From JABFRJ01 sp031374735 (GTDB lineage Bacteria; Pseudomonadota; Alphaproteobacteria; Rhizobiales; Hyphomicrobiaceae), in NCBI GenBank assembly GCA_031374735.1, contig JANMGQ010000226.1, positions 1-64,000 on the forward strand: a stretch of 64,000 bases of DNA. Direction: 5' to 3'. This document shows positions 41,772-52,400 of the stretch, in pieces; positions within the stretch are counted from its first letter, which is position 1, and each line of letters opens with the position of its first letter. The notes beneath the pieces were generated by a model. It was not told the DNA's origin. It saw nothing but the letters and a program-made list of their open reading frames with translations, and made no database searches. A program made the position numbers and the translations under genes.

Positions 41772-44700
41772 TCAACTCGTCCGCCGTCCCGAGCGGGCCT
41801 GAAGCGCATTGCGGCGCGCCGCGGCCCGACTTGCAACATCGGTTAGTGGCTGGTTGGCGGCGTCTCGATTGCCGAGATGCGCCGCTAATCCTGCGATGGT
41901 CGGGAACCTGTAGATATCTGTGATGCTGAGGCTCGGCGCCACGCCCGCTTTGAGGTCTCGATGGAGCTGTAAGGCGAGGAGAGAATGCCCGCCCTTGTTG
42001 AAGAAGTTATCGTTCACGCCGATATGGTCCAGGCCAAGTATGCGCTTGAACGCTTCGGCGATCTGGCTGGTTGCGTCGTCATCGTTTGTGGTGTTGGCCC
42101 GCGCGGGGCTGACCTCGGTTTTTCGTGAACGCAGCACGACGTCCTCAGGCCGCGGAAGTGCCGCGCGATCGACCTTGGCATTCGGCGTCAATGGGAACTT
42201 GGCGACCATCACAAAGTGCGCGGGCTGCATATAGTCCGGCAACGTCTTGCCCACGTGGGTGCGCAGGTCGTCGTGTGACGGGCGCGCGCCCGTGAAGCGC
42301 AGATACGCAACTATTCTGACGTCATTGGGTTTGTCTTCCCGCACGATGACAACCGCCTCGGCGACGGCAGGATGCGTTGCCAGCTGGGCCTCGATCTCGC
42401 CGAGTTCAATGCGGTACCCACGGACTTTCACCTGATGGTCGACGCGGCCAATGAACCTGATCTGATTTTTGTCATCCCGGAAAACCTGATCCCCGGTCCG
42501 GTACATGCGGCCATGGCCTGTGAAGGGATTGGCTATGAAATTCCGCTCCGTCAACTCGGGCCGCTTGAGATACCCGCGCGTGACGCCGTCGCCACCAATG
42601 ACAAGCTCTCCGAGCTGCCCAGGCGGTACCGGCCGCTGCGCAGCATCAAGAATGTAGAGCTGCGTGTTCGCAATCGGAGTGCCCAACGGCACGATGCCGT
42701 CAGGCTGCGCGCCAACCGTGACGGTGGAAGACCACACCGTCGTTTCGGTTGGTCCATACATGTTCTCGATGGTCGCCGATGTCACGCTGCGCAAGTCACG
42801 CACCAGCGCCGATTGCAGGGCTTCGCCGCCGACAAACAGATGACGAACGCCGCTGAGCGCATCGCGGGCATCGTCGTCCATCAGCAGCATGACGACCATT
42901 GAAGGCGTCATCTGCAGATGTGTGACGCCGTGGTCTCGAATGAGCGCGCCGATACTGTAGTCGACCGTTGTCACGTGCGCTTGACCTTTCGGGCCGGCAA
43001 CCCCGACCACGCGGGCGAGCGGCTCCAGTCCCGCCATCGCGACATCCGTCGACACGCCGAAGTCGATGAGACAGGCGATCTCGTCGACACCGATCGCACG
43101 GACCTGCTCGACCCTCGCCAGCGCATCGTCAGGTGTACCAAATAGTCCGCTGTCGTCGAAGTAGCGGTGGAATGCAAACTCGATGATCGCGTCGAGTTCC
43201 TCGGCATTGAGCGATTGCAAATCGATATCGGTTGCGGTCGTCGTTCCGGCCGGCTTCTTGAAGGCAGGAAAGGCCCACGCGTACTGCTTGACCAAGGCAA
43301 CAGCGCTTCGCAAATATGACTTCATCGGCCCGCGCGCGCGTTCGCGCACCTGTTCCCGATCCTCGCCGACCAGCGTGTGCAGCATCAGCGTCACGGTATG
43401 ACGCGCCGGGTCCCGCCCTGTCTCAGCGAGGGTTCGGCGGTAGAGCGCGATTTTCTCGCCGAGTTCGTCGATCGATTGACCAAGAAGGTGCGTGAGCACG
43501 TTCGCGCCGAGCTTGGCCGCTTCGCGATAGGTTTCCGGATTGCCGGCCGTCGTCACCCAGACGGGCAGCTCAGCGCTCACCGGCCGTGGCTGCGTGACGA
43601 TGCTCAATGGCGTACCGTCAGGTTTCGGGAACTCGACGGGCTCGCCCCGCCAAAGTCGCCGTACCGTTTCGATATCGCGCAACATCGCCGACTTGTTGTT
43701 TGGCGGCGCGTTCTGCGGACGCAAGAGAAAATCTTCTGGCATCCATCCCGACGCAAACGCAAGACCTGCACGACCATTGCACAGGTTGTCGATGACGGCC
43801 CATTCTTCCGCGACGCGTGCCGGGTGATGCAGGGGCAGGACGCAGCTGCCGGCGCGAATATCGAGATTTTTCGTCACCGCTGCCACGGCGGCACCCGTGA
43901 CGGCGGGATTGGGATACGGACCGCCGAACGCATGGAAATGTCGCTCTGGCGTCCACACGGCCCGAAAACCGCGGGTGTCCGCAAAGCGGCTGCTTTCAAG
44001 CAGGAGTTCATATTTGCGCGGGCCGACGCCATCGTCATTGCCCCAGAAAAACAGGCTGAAATCTGTCGTGCGCCCATCATCGGTGCGCCACCGCGACATC
44101 AGCGGAGCTGCCCTCTTGTCGGCCCTCTTGTCCGTTTGCACGACAACCTTGAAGCCCCGAGACAAGGTCCAGAAGATCTCAAGGACAGAAATGTCGAACG
44201 ACAGGCTCGTCACGGCGAGCCACACTCCTTGCTCGCCTTGGACGGTGGGGACGCGCTGATCCATACCAGCGAAGAAATTCACGACATTGCGATGCTCGAC
44301 CATGACGCCCTTGGGCCGACCGGTCGACCCAGACGTATAAATCACATAGGCCAAGTTATCGGCTGACACGTCGCTCGACGGGGCCTCGTTCCGTTCACTG
44401 CGCAATGCCTCCTCGATCTGGATGATCGTGATGTCATCGGACATGCTTGGTGGCGTTTGACCTCGACCGGTCAGGATCAAACGCATCTCGCTGTTCTCGA
44501 TCATGTAGGCATTTCGATCACGCGGATAGGTCGGATCCAGCGTCACATAGGCGGCCCCCGCCTTGAGAATTCCGAGTGCACCGATCACAAGCTCCACAGA
44601 GCGGTCGAGACACAACCCGACAAGCTGATCGGGTCGGGCGCCTTGAGCGACAAGCGCGTGAGCCACGCGGTTGGCCTGCCGGTCGAGATCTCTGTACGTC

Positions 44701-46448
44701 AGCGCGCGATCCTCACAGACCAACGCAATCGCATCCGGTGTCTGCTTGGCTTGCGCCTCGAACAGGCGATGGATCACTGCTGACCGATCATAAGCCGTGT
44801 CCGTCTCGTTGCATTGGTGGAGAACGGCATGTTCTTCAGCGGCCGACATGACGGGGAGATCGCTGATAGGCCCGGTGCCCGCGGCAAAAGCGCTAAAAAA
44901 CGCTTCGAGTCGGTTCACCAAGCCCGCAGCCAGGGCGACGGGCAAGCGTCGCGTATTGATCTCCAAGCCGGCCGGCCTAGTGTCATCGGGTAGAACGAAT
45001 GTCAGAATTGCGACGCTCGGATTTGGTCCTGCGGTAGCCTGGGACGCTGGCCGCACCGCGACCGTTGCCGGCAGCACCGTGGCGTTAGGACGGCGCACCA
45101 GCAGATCCGCGGGATAGCCTCGGCGCTTACGCAAGTCCTGCCACGCGCAGTCAACGTGCGCCACGAGATCGTCGATCCGGATATCAGGCGGGACGTCGAC
45201 AACGAGTGGAAGTGTCTCTGCAGCAAAGCCGGCAGGCAAGTCGATATGGTCCGCGCACAGCGCGTTCGAACACGCGAGCCTCAGCGGCAGCGCCGCGCCA
45301 GTGCGAATGAAAAAAGCAGCAATCGCCGCAATCGCCCGCTGCTCGGTCCAACCACTGAGCGCTGGCAGCGGATGAACTTCAAGGTCGGCAGGCTTGGCCG
45401 GACAATCGGGACGCGCGCCATGCACGTCCGGCGCATGACCAGCCTGGAGACGCTTCAAGAACCAAGTTTCGTGTTTGGCGGTGTCCTTTGCAAAAGCATC
45501 CAGTGCCAAGCGAAGGCCTTCGGTCACTGGCGGGAGACGGGTGCCAGCCGATAGTACTGATGACGCATCAATCGCGAGGCCGGCGGCGTCGATCACTGTT
45601 TTGATGCGGACGGCGCCGTCCGCTGTCGCGACGATGACACCCGACGCGTCACTGCTGCAGACGTCCCCCGGGGCGCATCCGCCCGGCGCCTCGGTACGTT
45701 CGAGGTCCGACACAAAGTACACGGCCTGTCCGGTCCAAACCTTCGGCAATGCCAGCGGATTGTCGTAGCTTGTGCCGAAGTTCAGCGCGCGAACAGTGCG
45801 TTCGATATCCTCTGTCGTTCGGCTGAAATCAAGGGTTGCTGCTGCCGGCGGGCGATCATGCCGAGGAAAGTATGTGCGCTCACCCAGCGCTTGCTGGCGG
45901 CCAACAAGTGCGTCTCGCTGAATCAGGCTGACGAGGTCTGCGAATGAGGCGATGCCGGCTTCAAAGCACTTGGTGTTGAGTGTCAGGGCCGTTTCGTGCG
46001 CATCGATTTCGAAGGGGCGCTGCACGTAGATATCGCCCTCATCGATACCGTCGGCCATCGCGTGCCATGTCACGGCATAGTCCTGCTCTCCTGCGAGGAG
46101 GGCCCACGCCGGCGTGTTGAGGCCGGCATAGCGCGGCAGCGGCCCGTCGTGAAAGTTGGCCGCGCCCCGTTGGGCAGCTTTCCAAACGGCGGCTGGAAGC
46201 ACGCGCAAGTTGGCAATGCTGAACAGCCAATCATAGGCTTGCCCGGCCAAACTCTGCCCAAGGCCGGGCCCCGGATTGGTGGCGATAATGCCGTGTTCAG
46301 ACGCCCAGGCCACAACCGCATCGTGCCCCGTGACGACGCCGACGATCCGGTGCCCCTGCTCAATCAAGAGATTGCCGCATTGCACCAGCAGCGTTCCGTC
46401 GCCGACGAGAAGGCAGCTCAGTCTGCGATCGCCGCTGGACACGTCCAT
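41772..46448 (-). CDS. NRPS: formyltransferase - degenerate C-like - adenylation split by luciferase-like monooxygenase - carrier
   Basis: The 1558-residue protein has these parts in order. Residues 1-290 form a formyltransferase domain with NFHDGPLPRYAGLN (catalytic Asn/His at 98-100) and DGIDEGDIY (Asp about 136). Residues 350-545 are a condensation-like segment with no HHxxxDG motif. The adenylation domain starts at about 560, with YTSGSTGRPKG at 704-714 and SFDISVLEIFW at 750-760. Residues 793-1140 hold an inserted FMN-dependent luciferase-like monooxygenase (WTPERHFHAFGGPYPNP, GRAGLAFASGWMPEDF). Adenylation resumes with NMYGPTETT at 1229, YRTGD at 1316 and Lys1425 in PNAKVDRAAL. The carrier has GGHSL with Ser1489. 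There is no thioesterase. This monooxygenase type is that of MupA/Atu3671-like proteins. It likely loads, formylates and hydroxylates one amino acid. Confidence 0.92.
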   Translation of the reverse strand: MDVSSGDRRLSCLLVGDGTLLVQCGNLLIEQGHRIVGVVTGHDAVVAWASEHGIIATNPGPGLGQSLAGQAYDWLFSIANLRVLPAAVWKAAQRGAANFHDGPLPRYAGLNTPAWALLAGEQDYAVTWHAMADGIDEGDIYVQRPFEIDAHETALTLNTKCFEAGIASFADLVSLIQRDALVGRQQALGERTYFPRHDRPPAAATLDFSRTTEDIERTVRALNFGTSYDNPLALPKVWTGQAVYFVSDLERTEAPGGCAPGDVCSSDASGVIVATADGAVRIKTVIDAAGLAIDASSVLSAGTRLPPVTEGLRLALDAFAKDTAKHETWFLKRLQAGHAPDVHGARPDCPAKPADLEVHPLPALSGWTEQRAIAAIAAFFIRTGAALPLRLACSNALCADHIDLPAGFAAETLPLVVDVPPDIRIDDLVAHVDCAWQDLRKRRGYPADLLVRRPNATVLPATVAVRPASQATAGPNPSVAILTFVLPDDTRPAGLEINTRRLPVALAAGLVNRLEAFFSAFAAGTGPISDLPVMSAAEEHAVLHQCNETDTAYDRSAVIHRLFEAQAKQTPDAIALVCEDRALTYRDLDRQANRVAHALVAQGARPDQLVGLCLDRSVELVIGALGILKAGAAYVTLDPTYPRDRNAYMIENSEMRLILTGRGQTPPSMSDDITIIQIEEALRSERNEAPSSDVSADNLAYVIYTSGSTGRPKGVMVEHRNVVNFFAGMDQRVPTVQGEQGVWLAVTSLSFDISVLEIFWTLSRGFKVVVQTDKRADKRAAPLMSRWRTDDGRTTDFSLFFWGNDDGVGPRKYELLLESSRFADTRGFRAVWTPERHFHAFGGPYPNPAVTGAAVAAVTKNLDIRAGSCVLPLHHPARVAEEWAVIDNLCNGRAGLAFASGWMPEDFLLRPQNAPPNNKSAMLRDIETVRRLWRGEPVEFPKPDGTPLSIVTQPRPVSAELPVWVTTAGNPETYREAAKLGANVLTHLLGQSIDELGEKIALYRRTLAETGRDPARHTVTLMLHTLVGEDREQVRERARGPMKSYLRSAVALVKQYAWAFPAFKKPAGTTTATDIDLQSLNAEELDAIIEFAFHRYFDDSGLFGTPDDALARVEQVRAIGVDEIACLIDFGVSTDVAMAGLEPLARVVGVAGPKGQAHVTTVDYSIGALIRDHGVTHLQMTPSMVVMLLMDDDARDALSGVRHLFVGGEALQSALVRDLRSVTSATIENMYGPTETTVWSSTVTVGAQPDGIVPLGTPIANTQLYILDAAQRPVPPGQLGELVIGGDGVTRGYLKRPELTERNFIANPFTGHGRMYRTGDQVFRDDKNQIRFIGRVDHQVKVRGYRIELGEIEAQLATHPAVAEAVVIVREDKPNDVRIVAYLRFTGARPSHDDLRTHVGKTLPDYMQPAHFVMVAKFPLTPNAKVDRAALPRPEDVVLRSRKTEVSPARANTTNDDDATSQIAEAFKRILGLDHIGVNDNFFNKGGHSLLALQLHRDLKAGVAPSLSITDIYRFPTIAGLAAHLGNRDAANQPLTDVASRAAARRNALQARSGRRTS

Positions 46449-46491
46449 GCCAATTATCCTGACTTAATGCTCAGTGAGCAGGGCTTTTGCT

Positions 46492-49400
46492 TCATATGCC
46501 AACGGCATCTAGGGAACGAGACAGTTGCTGCGGACCGAGCGTGCTGCCCTCAGCTTCAGGCCTGCCTGCCTGCGGGCCACATGTGGAAGTCGCCTCTTCC
46601 CCGGCTGCCGCCGTGCATGTGCGTACACATTTTCGCAGATACGTTCGCAGTCGCCGAGCAAGCACTCTCACATGAGGTTGCTCGCACATGGACGCATGAT
46701 CGCCCGGACTCGTATTGATCTCAAGGGCACCAAGGATAATTCGGTCCCAACCATTTGACGGACCGATGTCAACTCCAAGCACCATGCCGCTGCTGGCCCG
46801 AAAGAGAACGGCCTCTCCCTCGTATGCCGGCGGATGATATCGGGCGAATGCCTCGTTCCAGGTATCCGCGATGTTTTCCAATCGATAATAATAGGGAAAC
46901 CATCGACGCAGCGGCCTGCGTGCGACAGTCGCTGCCTGGTCGGCGCGCCGCCGGACAGTATGCTTCAGCGCCCAGGCGGCATGACCAAGACCGTGCTTTC
47001 GAATATCGGCCAGACGTCGACCGGCTGTCTCAGCCGCTGACGGCAGCTGGATGTCCGGGGCGACCGAATCGAGGAACACCAGACAGCCGATGCGTTCGCC
47101 CGCGGCGGTCAGTTGCCGGGCCATTTCGTAAGCCACGACACCGCCGCCTGAGTATCCGCCGAGGAAGTAGGGACCGACAGGCTGTTGGCGTTTTATGTCG
47201 CCGATGTAATGCGCCGCCATTTCAGGAACGGTTTGATGCAGTTTCGATACGCCGTCTAAGCCCTGCGGTTGCAGGCCATAGAAGGGTTGATCGATACCCA
47301 TTTCGAGCGCAAGCGCGCGCAAGTTGAGCGGATTTCCGCCCATGCCCGCCGCGCAATAGAATGCAGGACCATTGCCGACCGGCTGGATGGGGACGACGGA
47401 CGAGTATGCGGCCGTTGGCTGCGGTGCTGAGTCCGTCTGCTGGCCATTAACGGCCGCAGTCGTCTCGTCGGCCTGTCCGCTGGCACGTGGCTTTTTCGGA
47501 GCCTGTGCTTCAATCAGGGCTGCGAGCAGGCGGATGCTTGCATTCGCAAACAGCGTCGACAGGGGAAGAGAAAGCCCAAACTGTTTCCGGATCGCTGCAA
47601 ACAGGCGGACGGCGTGCAGCGAGTGACCGCCGAGTTGAAAGAAATCATCCTCGACGCCGATACTGCGAATTCCCAGCAACTCCGACCAAATGCGCTCCAG
47701 AAGTTTCTCGGTGTCGGTCGACGCTTCCTTGTAGGCGGACGCGAGTTCCGGCCTTGCAAACACACCTGCCCCGTCGGTCTCGCCCCCGCCGTTGAGCGTG
47801 CCTCCTTGCGCGGCGAGTTCGCGCCCCCAAACCTCAAGATCCATCGAGGACGCCACGCATTGAACTAGCCCCGGATGCGCCATGATGCGGTCGAAGGCTG
47901 CCAGACCGTCTTGTGGTTCAATGGCATGACGCAGGAGTTTCTGCAGCGACGTGTTCGAGACCTTTTTCGCGGGCATCGATTGTCTAGCGTCGACGAGACT
48001 TGATTGACTGTCGATCCGTTTCATCTCGAAATCGCTGATCTCACAGAAGGGTGTCCCGTCAGGCGTGATCAGTGTGACATCAAAGCAGGCTTGTCCTTTA
48101 GCCATGCCGGCGCGCAGCCGCACATGGCTAAAAAATCTTTTTGGCATAGGCTCGAACAACACGAGCCGCCCGTACCCGACTGGTACGTAGAAATCGACCT
48201 TGGGATCAAAACCGGGGATCAGCCACTGAGCCCCACCGGTCGCGAAGTCGAGCATCGCGGGATGCAGCTGATAGTGCTCGAGATCCGGCACAAACGAAGG
48301 CCGGAGTTCGAGATCGAGTAGTGCCTCGCCATTGCCGGAGCGGATGGACCTGACCGTCTCCCAACGTGGCCCGAAGTCGACGAGGTGTTGGTCGTCAATG
48401 CCGCCGCGCCGTGCCTCTTTGACCTCAGGGCAGCGGGCGGAGACATGATCGAGATCGACGGCTGACGGGCGACTGTCGTGGTACGTGCTCACATCGCCAA
48501 CCACGTGGGGCGGACTTCGAGGATCATCGCCCGCCGTGCGCATGGTGATTTCGCATGCGGCGCCCTGAACGGCGATCTCGGTGACCAGCCGACGCGACAT
48601 GCCATCGGCGACCTGAAACGGAGTCAAAAATTCGAGATCCCTGATCTCGATCGGCTCCGGCGGGCGGCCGACGGCAAACGCTGCACGGGCCAATTCCACG
48701 AAGGTCGTGCCTGACAACAGAGCCTGGCCGTTCTTGATTTTGTGCTCGGACAGAAGCCAGTGTCTTTCGATCGAAAAATCGGTGACGAAGCTCCGCCCCG
48801 CACCAGGATCATCCGAGTATCCATCGAGAGCTGGATGCGCCACAAGCGACGATGGCGCGCGGCCATGTTGCTGCTCGGTATCCGCGCGTGCGGCCATGCC
48901 GATCTGCCGCCACGCGTTCCAGTTTATCGCGACGGTGCGACCCGGTGCGCGCGACGCGCGATCAATCGCAAAGGCATCTAGAAACGCATTCGCAGCGGCA
49001 TAGTCAACCTGCCCAGGGAGGCCGATAAACGAAGACACCGATGAAAACAGAATGAAGACATCGAGCGGCTCATCGATCAGGCGGTCGAGATGCACAGCGC
49101 CCGCGATCTTTGGATTGAGGACCCGCAGCATCGATTGCTCGGATTTCTGCTCAATGGGTTCATCGTCCATCACGCCTGCAGCATGAATGACACCCGTGAT
49201 TTTCCCGAAGTCCGCGCGAATCGTCTTGAGCGTCTGGCCGACGCGCTGCTCATCCGCGATGTCACACGAGTAGACGGACACCTGCGATCCGAGCGCCCGG
49301 ATCGCCCTGATCCGCTGAATGCGTCGCGCTCCCGTGCTTTCTGGCTGAAGCACGCGCAAAACGTCGTCCCAATCTGCTTCAGGCGGCAACGCACCGCGCG

Positions 49401-52400
49401 CCAAGAGCGCAAGCTTGACCTTGCTCGATCGAGCCAAATGCTCGGCAAACTCGAGGCCGAGATCACCGAGCCCGCCCGTAATGACATACACGCCGCCGTC
49501 GCGTCGCCACGACGTGACGTGCTCCGACGTTGGCACATTCAATCGCTCCACGCGTCGCACCCAACGGGCGCCCGATCGCAGGGCAACGACCTGAGCGGCC
49601 GGTTCGGCAAGCATCTCGCTCAGCAGGTTTCGCAGGAGTTTGGCAACACCTCGTCCGATAGGCGCAGGTCCGATATCGATACAACGTGAGCGGATATGGG
49701 GCATCTCGCGCGGCGCGACCAGAACGGGCCCGAGCACCGTCGCGCGCACGGGCTCGATGGTCTCAGCAGAGATCTGTGCCAGACCGCGCGTCACGACACT
49801 GAAGTTGACCGGATCAACCAGACCGCCGAGCGCCCGCACGGCGTATGTTGGCTCTAGAAAGTTCTTATTAATAGAACCTTTTAGAGACCTTCCAAATGGT
49901 TGGTTTAATTTACCGAGTGGGCCAGCAAGATCGCAGCAATAGATCACGTCGGTCGGTTTGAACCCGGCCTTGTCGAGTTCGTCGATGAATTCACGATGCT
50001 GATTGGGCGACGCGAACGCAAATCTCCAATGACCGCTTCGAAGCACCTTCAACGTTGCGCCGTTTTCTGCGACGACGACGCTCTTGCCAAGCCCGCGGAC
50101 AATTCGGCGCGCCAAAGCTGACCCGTCCGAAAACACCAGCCAGCGCCGGTCCGGGTCATCTGAGCGTTCTGTTCCTAAAGACGACAGCAAAGGCGATCGG
50201 ACCCAGGTGGGTGCGGCAAACCAATCGTCGATCGATTTGTGTTTCAGAGCCGGGACGCTGGTCGACAACGTCTGCTCGTCTCGCGCAATCCAAAACGTCT
50301 CGTGTTGGAAAGGATAGGTGGGGAGTTGGACGCGCCGGGCGTCGTGTTCAAGCCATGAACGCTCGAGTGGGACCGGCAGCCCCGTCGCCCACGCGCGGCC
50401 GAGAGACGCATAAAAGTGCATGCGGTCGTCGCTCTCGTCGTCGGCGTGCGGCAGACTATTGATGACTTGGTTCGCCTCAATCACACCCTGCGCCTTGGCG
50501 AGTGAGGAAAGCGTGCGGCCCGGACCGACTTCGATGAATACTCTCGTGGCATCTTGCGAAAGCGTACCGAGGCCGTTTGCAAACTTGACCGGCGAATTCA
50601 AATGCATCCGCCAGTACTTCGGATCACGTGCTTGAGCTTCGGTCAGCCATGTGCCCGTCAAGTTCGAAACGATCGGGATTGTGGGAGCAGCCAAGGTCAA
50701 CGTCGCGAGGAACGCCTCAAAGCGCTCGAGAATTGGATCAAGCATCCGGGAGTGTGCTGCGATCTCGATCGGCACGCGAATTGATTCGATCTCATCCGCG
50801 CTGAGAGCTGCGCGAAACGCGTCGAGTGCCGCGTTGTCGCCGGACACCACACACATGTCGGGCGCGTTCACCGACGCAAGATCGAGATTGTCTGGCAAAC
50901 GTGCCCGAAGCTTTTTTTCTGAGAGCGGAACGCTGAGCATTCCGCCCGGTGCGATTTCATTGAACAGCCGTCCGCGCAAATGTACCAATTCGACGGCATT
51001 CTTGAAGCTGAGAACGCCACTGATGCACGCAGCAGCGTTCTCTCCCATGGAATGCCCGATAAGTGCCTTCGGCTTGATGCCCCAGTAGATCCACAACCGA
51101 GCCAGTGCGACTTCTACGATGAGGATCGCGGGCAGCTGCAAAGCTGGGTTCAGGAATTTCTTCGCTGCGTCTGGCAGACCCTGCAGCCAGACCCCGCGGA
51201 TTTCTGTCGCCACCGCAGCTGGCAGATAGCTGAGCCCTTCATCGACATCCCGACGGAAACCCGGTTCATCTCGATACAAGGCTCGGGCCATACCGGGGCT
51301 TTGCGCGCCGCCTCCGGGAAATAGAAACACCGCCCCAGACGTATTCTCGATCGCCATGTGCTGCGGGGCAGCGCTGCGGTTCGTTTCGCGCAAGTTCGCG
51401 ATAGCTTTGGCCCGATCTGGTGCCGCAACGACCCGTCTGTGGACGAAATGCGTACGTCCATGAAGCAGTGTCGCGGCAACGTCCTGCAATGGCGTCTGCG
51501 GTGCGTCGACAAGATAATCGGCCAGCCGTTGACTTGCTGCCACGAGCGCGTTCGACGTTTTTGCCGACAGCACAAGGAAATGCGGCCCGTTGGATTGAGG
51601 CCGATCTCTCGTCTTTTCGCGAATCGGTGCCTGTTCCAGAATCGCGTGCGCATTCGTGCCGCCAACGCCAAGCGAGTTGACGGCAGCCCGTCGCGGTCCC
51701 CTCGTTTCGGGCCAAGGTGTCAGACGATCGCAGACAACAAAAGGCGTCGCTGCGAAATCGATGGCTGAATTGGGCTTCTCGTATCCGAGCGTCGGTGGAA
51801 TTTCACCGTTTTCCAACGCAAGGGCCGTCTTGATCAATCCGACCACTCCGGCAGCCGTATCAAGGTGGCCGATGTTCGATTTCACCGACCCGACGAAACA
51901 GAAGCCTTTCTTTGGTGTCGAATGTCTGAAGGCCTGTGTCAGGGCTTCAATCTCGATCGGATCGCCCAGTCTGGTCCCCGTGCCGTGGCATTCGATGTAT
52001 TGCACAGTGTCGGCGGTGATGCCTGCAAGCGTCTGTGCCTCGACGACCGCTTCAGATTGGCCTTTGACGCTCGGCGCGAGGTAACTGGCTTTGCTGGCGC
52101 CATCATTGTTGATCGCTGTCGCCTTAATAACGGCCCGGATGGGATCGCCGTCTGCGATGGCATCCGCCAGCCGGCGTAAAACAACGACACCGACGCCGCT
52201 GCCGAAGACGGTGCCAGCTGCGCGGTGGTCGAACGCACGGCAATGGCCATCTGGCGAAAGAATTTCGCCGTCCCGATACACATAACCCCGGTTATGCGGC
52301 AGCTCGATCGTGACGCCACCGGCCAACGCCATATCGCTTTCGCCATTCAACAAGCTCTGGCAAGCCATGTGGACTGCGACCAGCGAGGTGGAGCAGGCTG

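Noticed and set aside
43377..44366. Long plus-strand ORF (329 codons) opposite the NRPS gene
   Set aside because: Antisense to the conserved monooxygenase insertion, with no protein-like motif.
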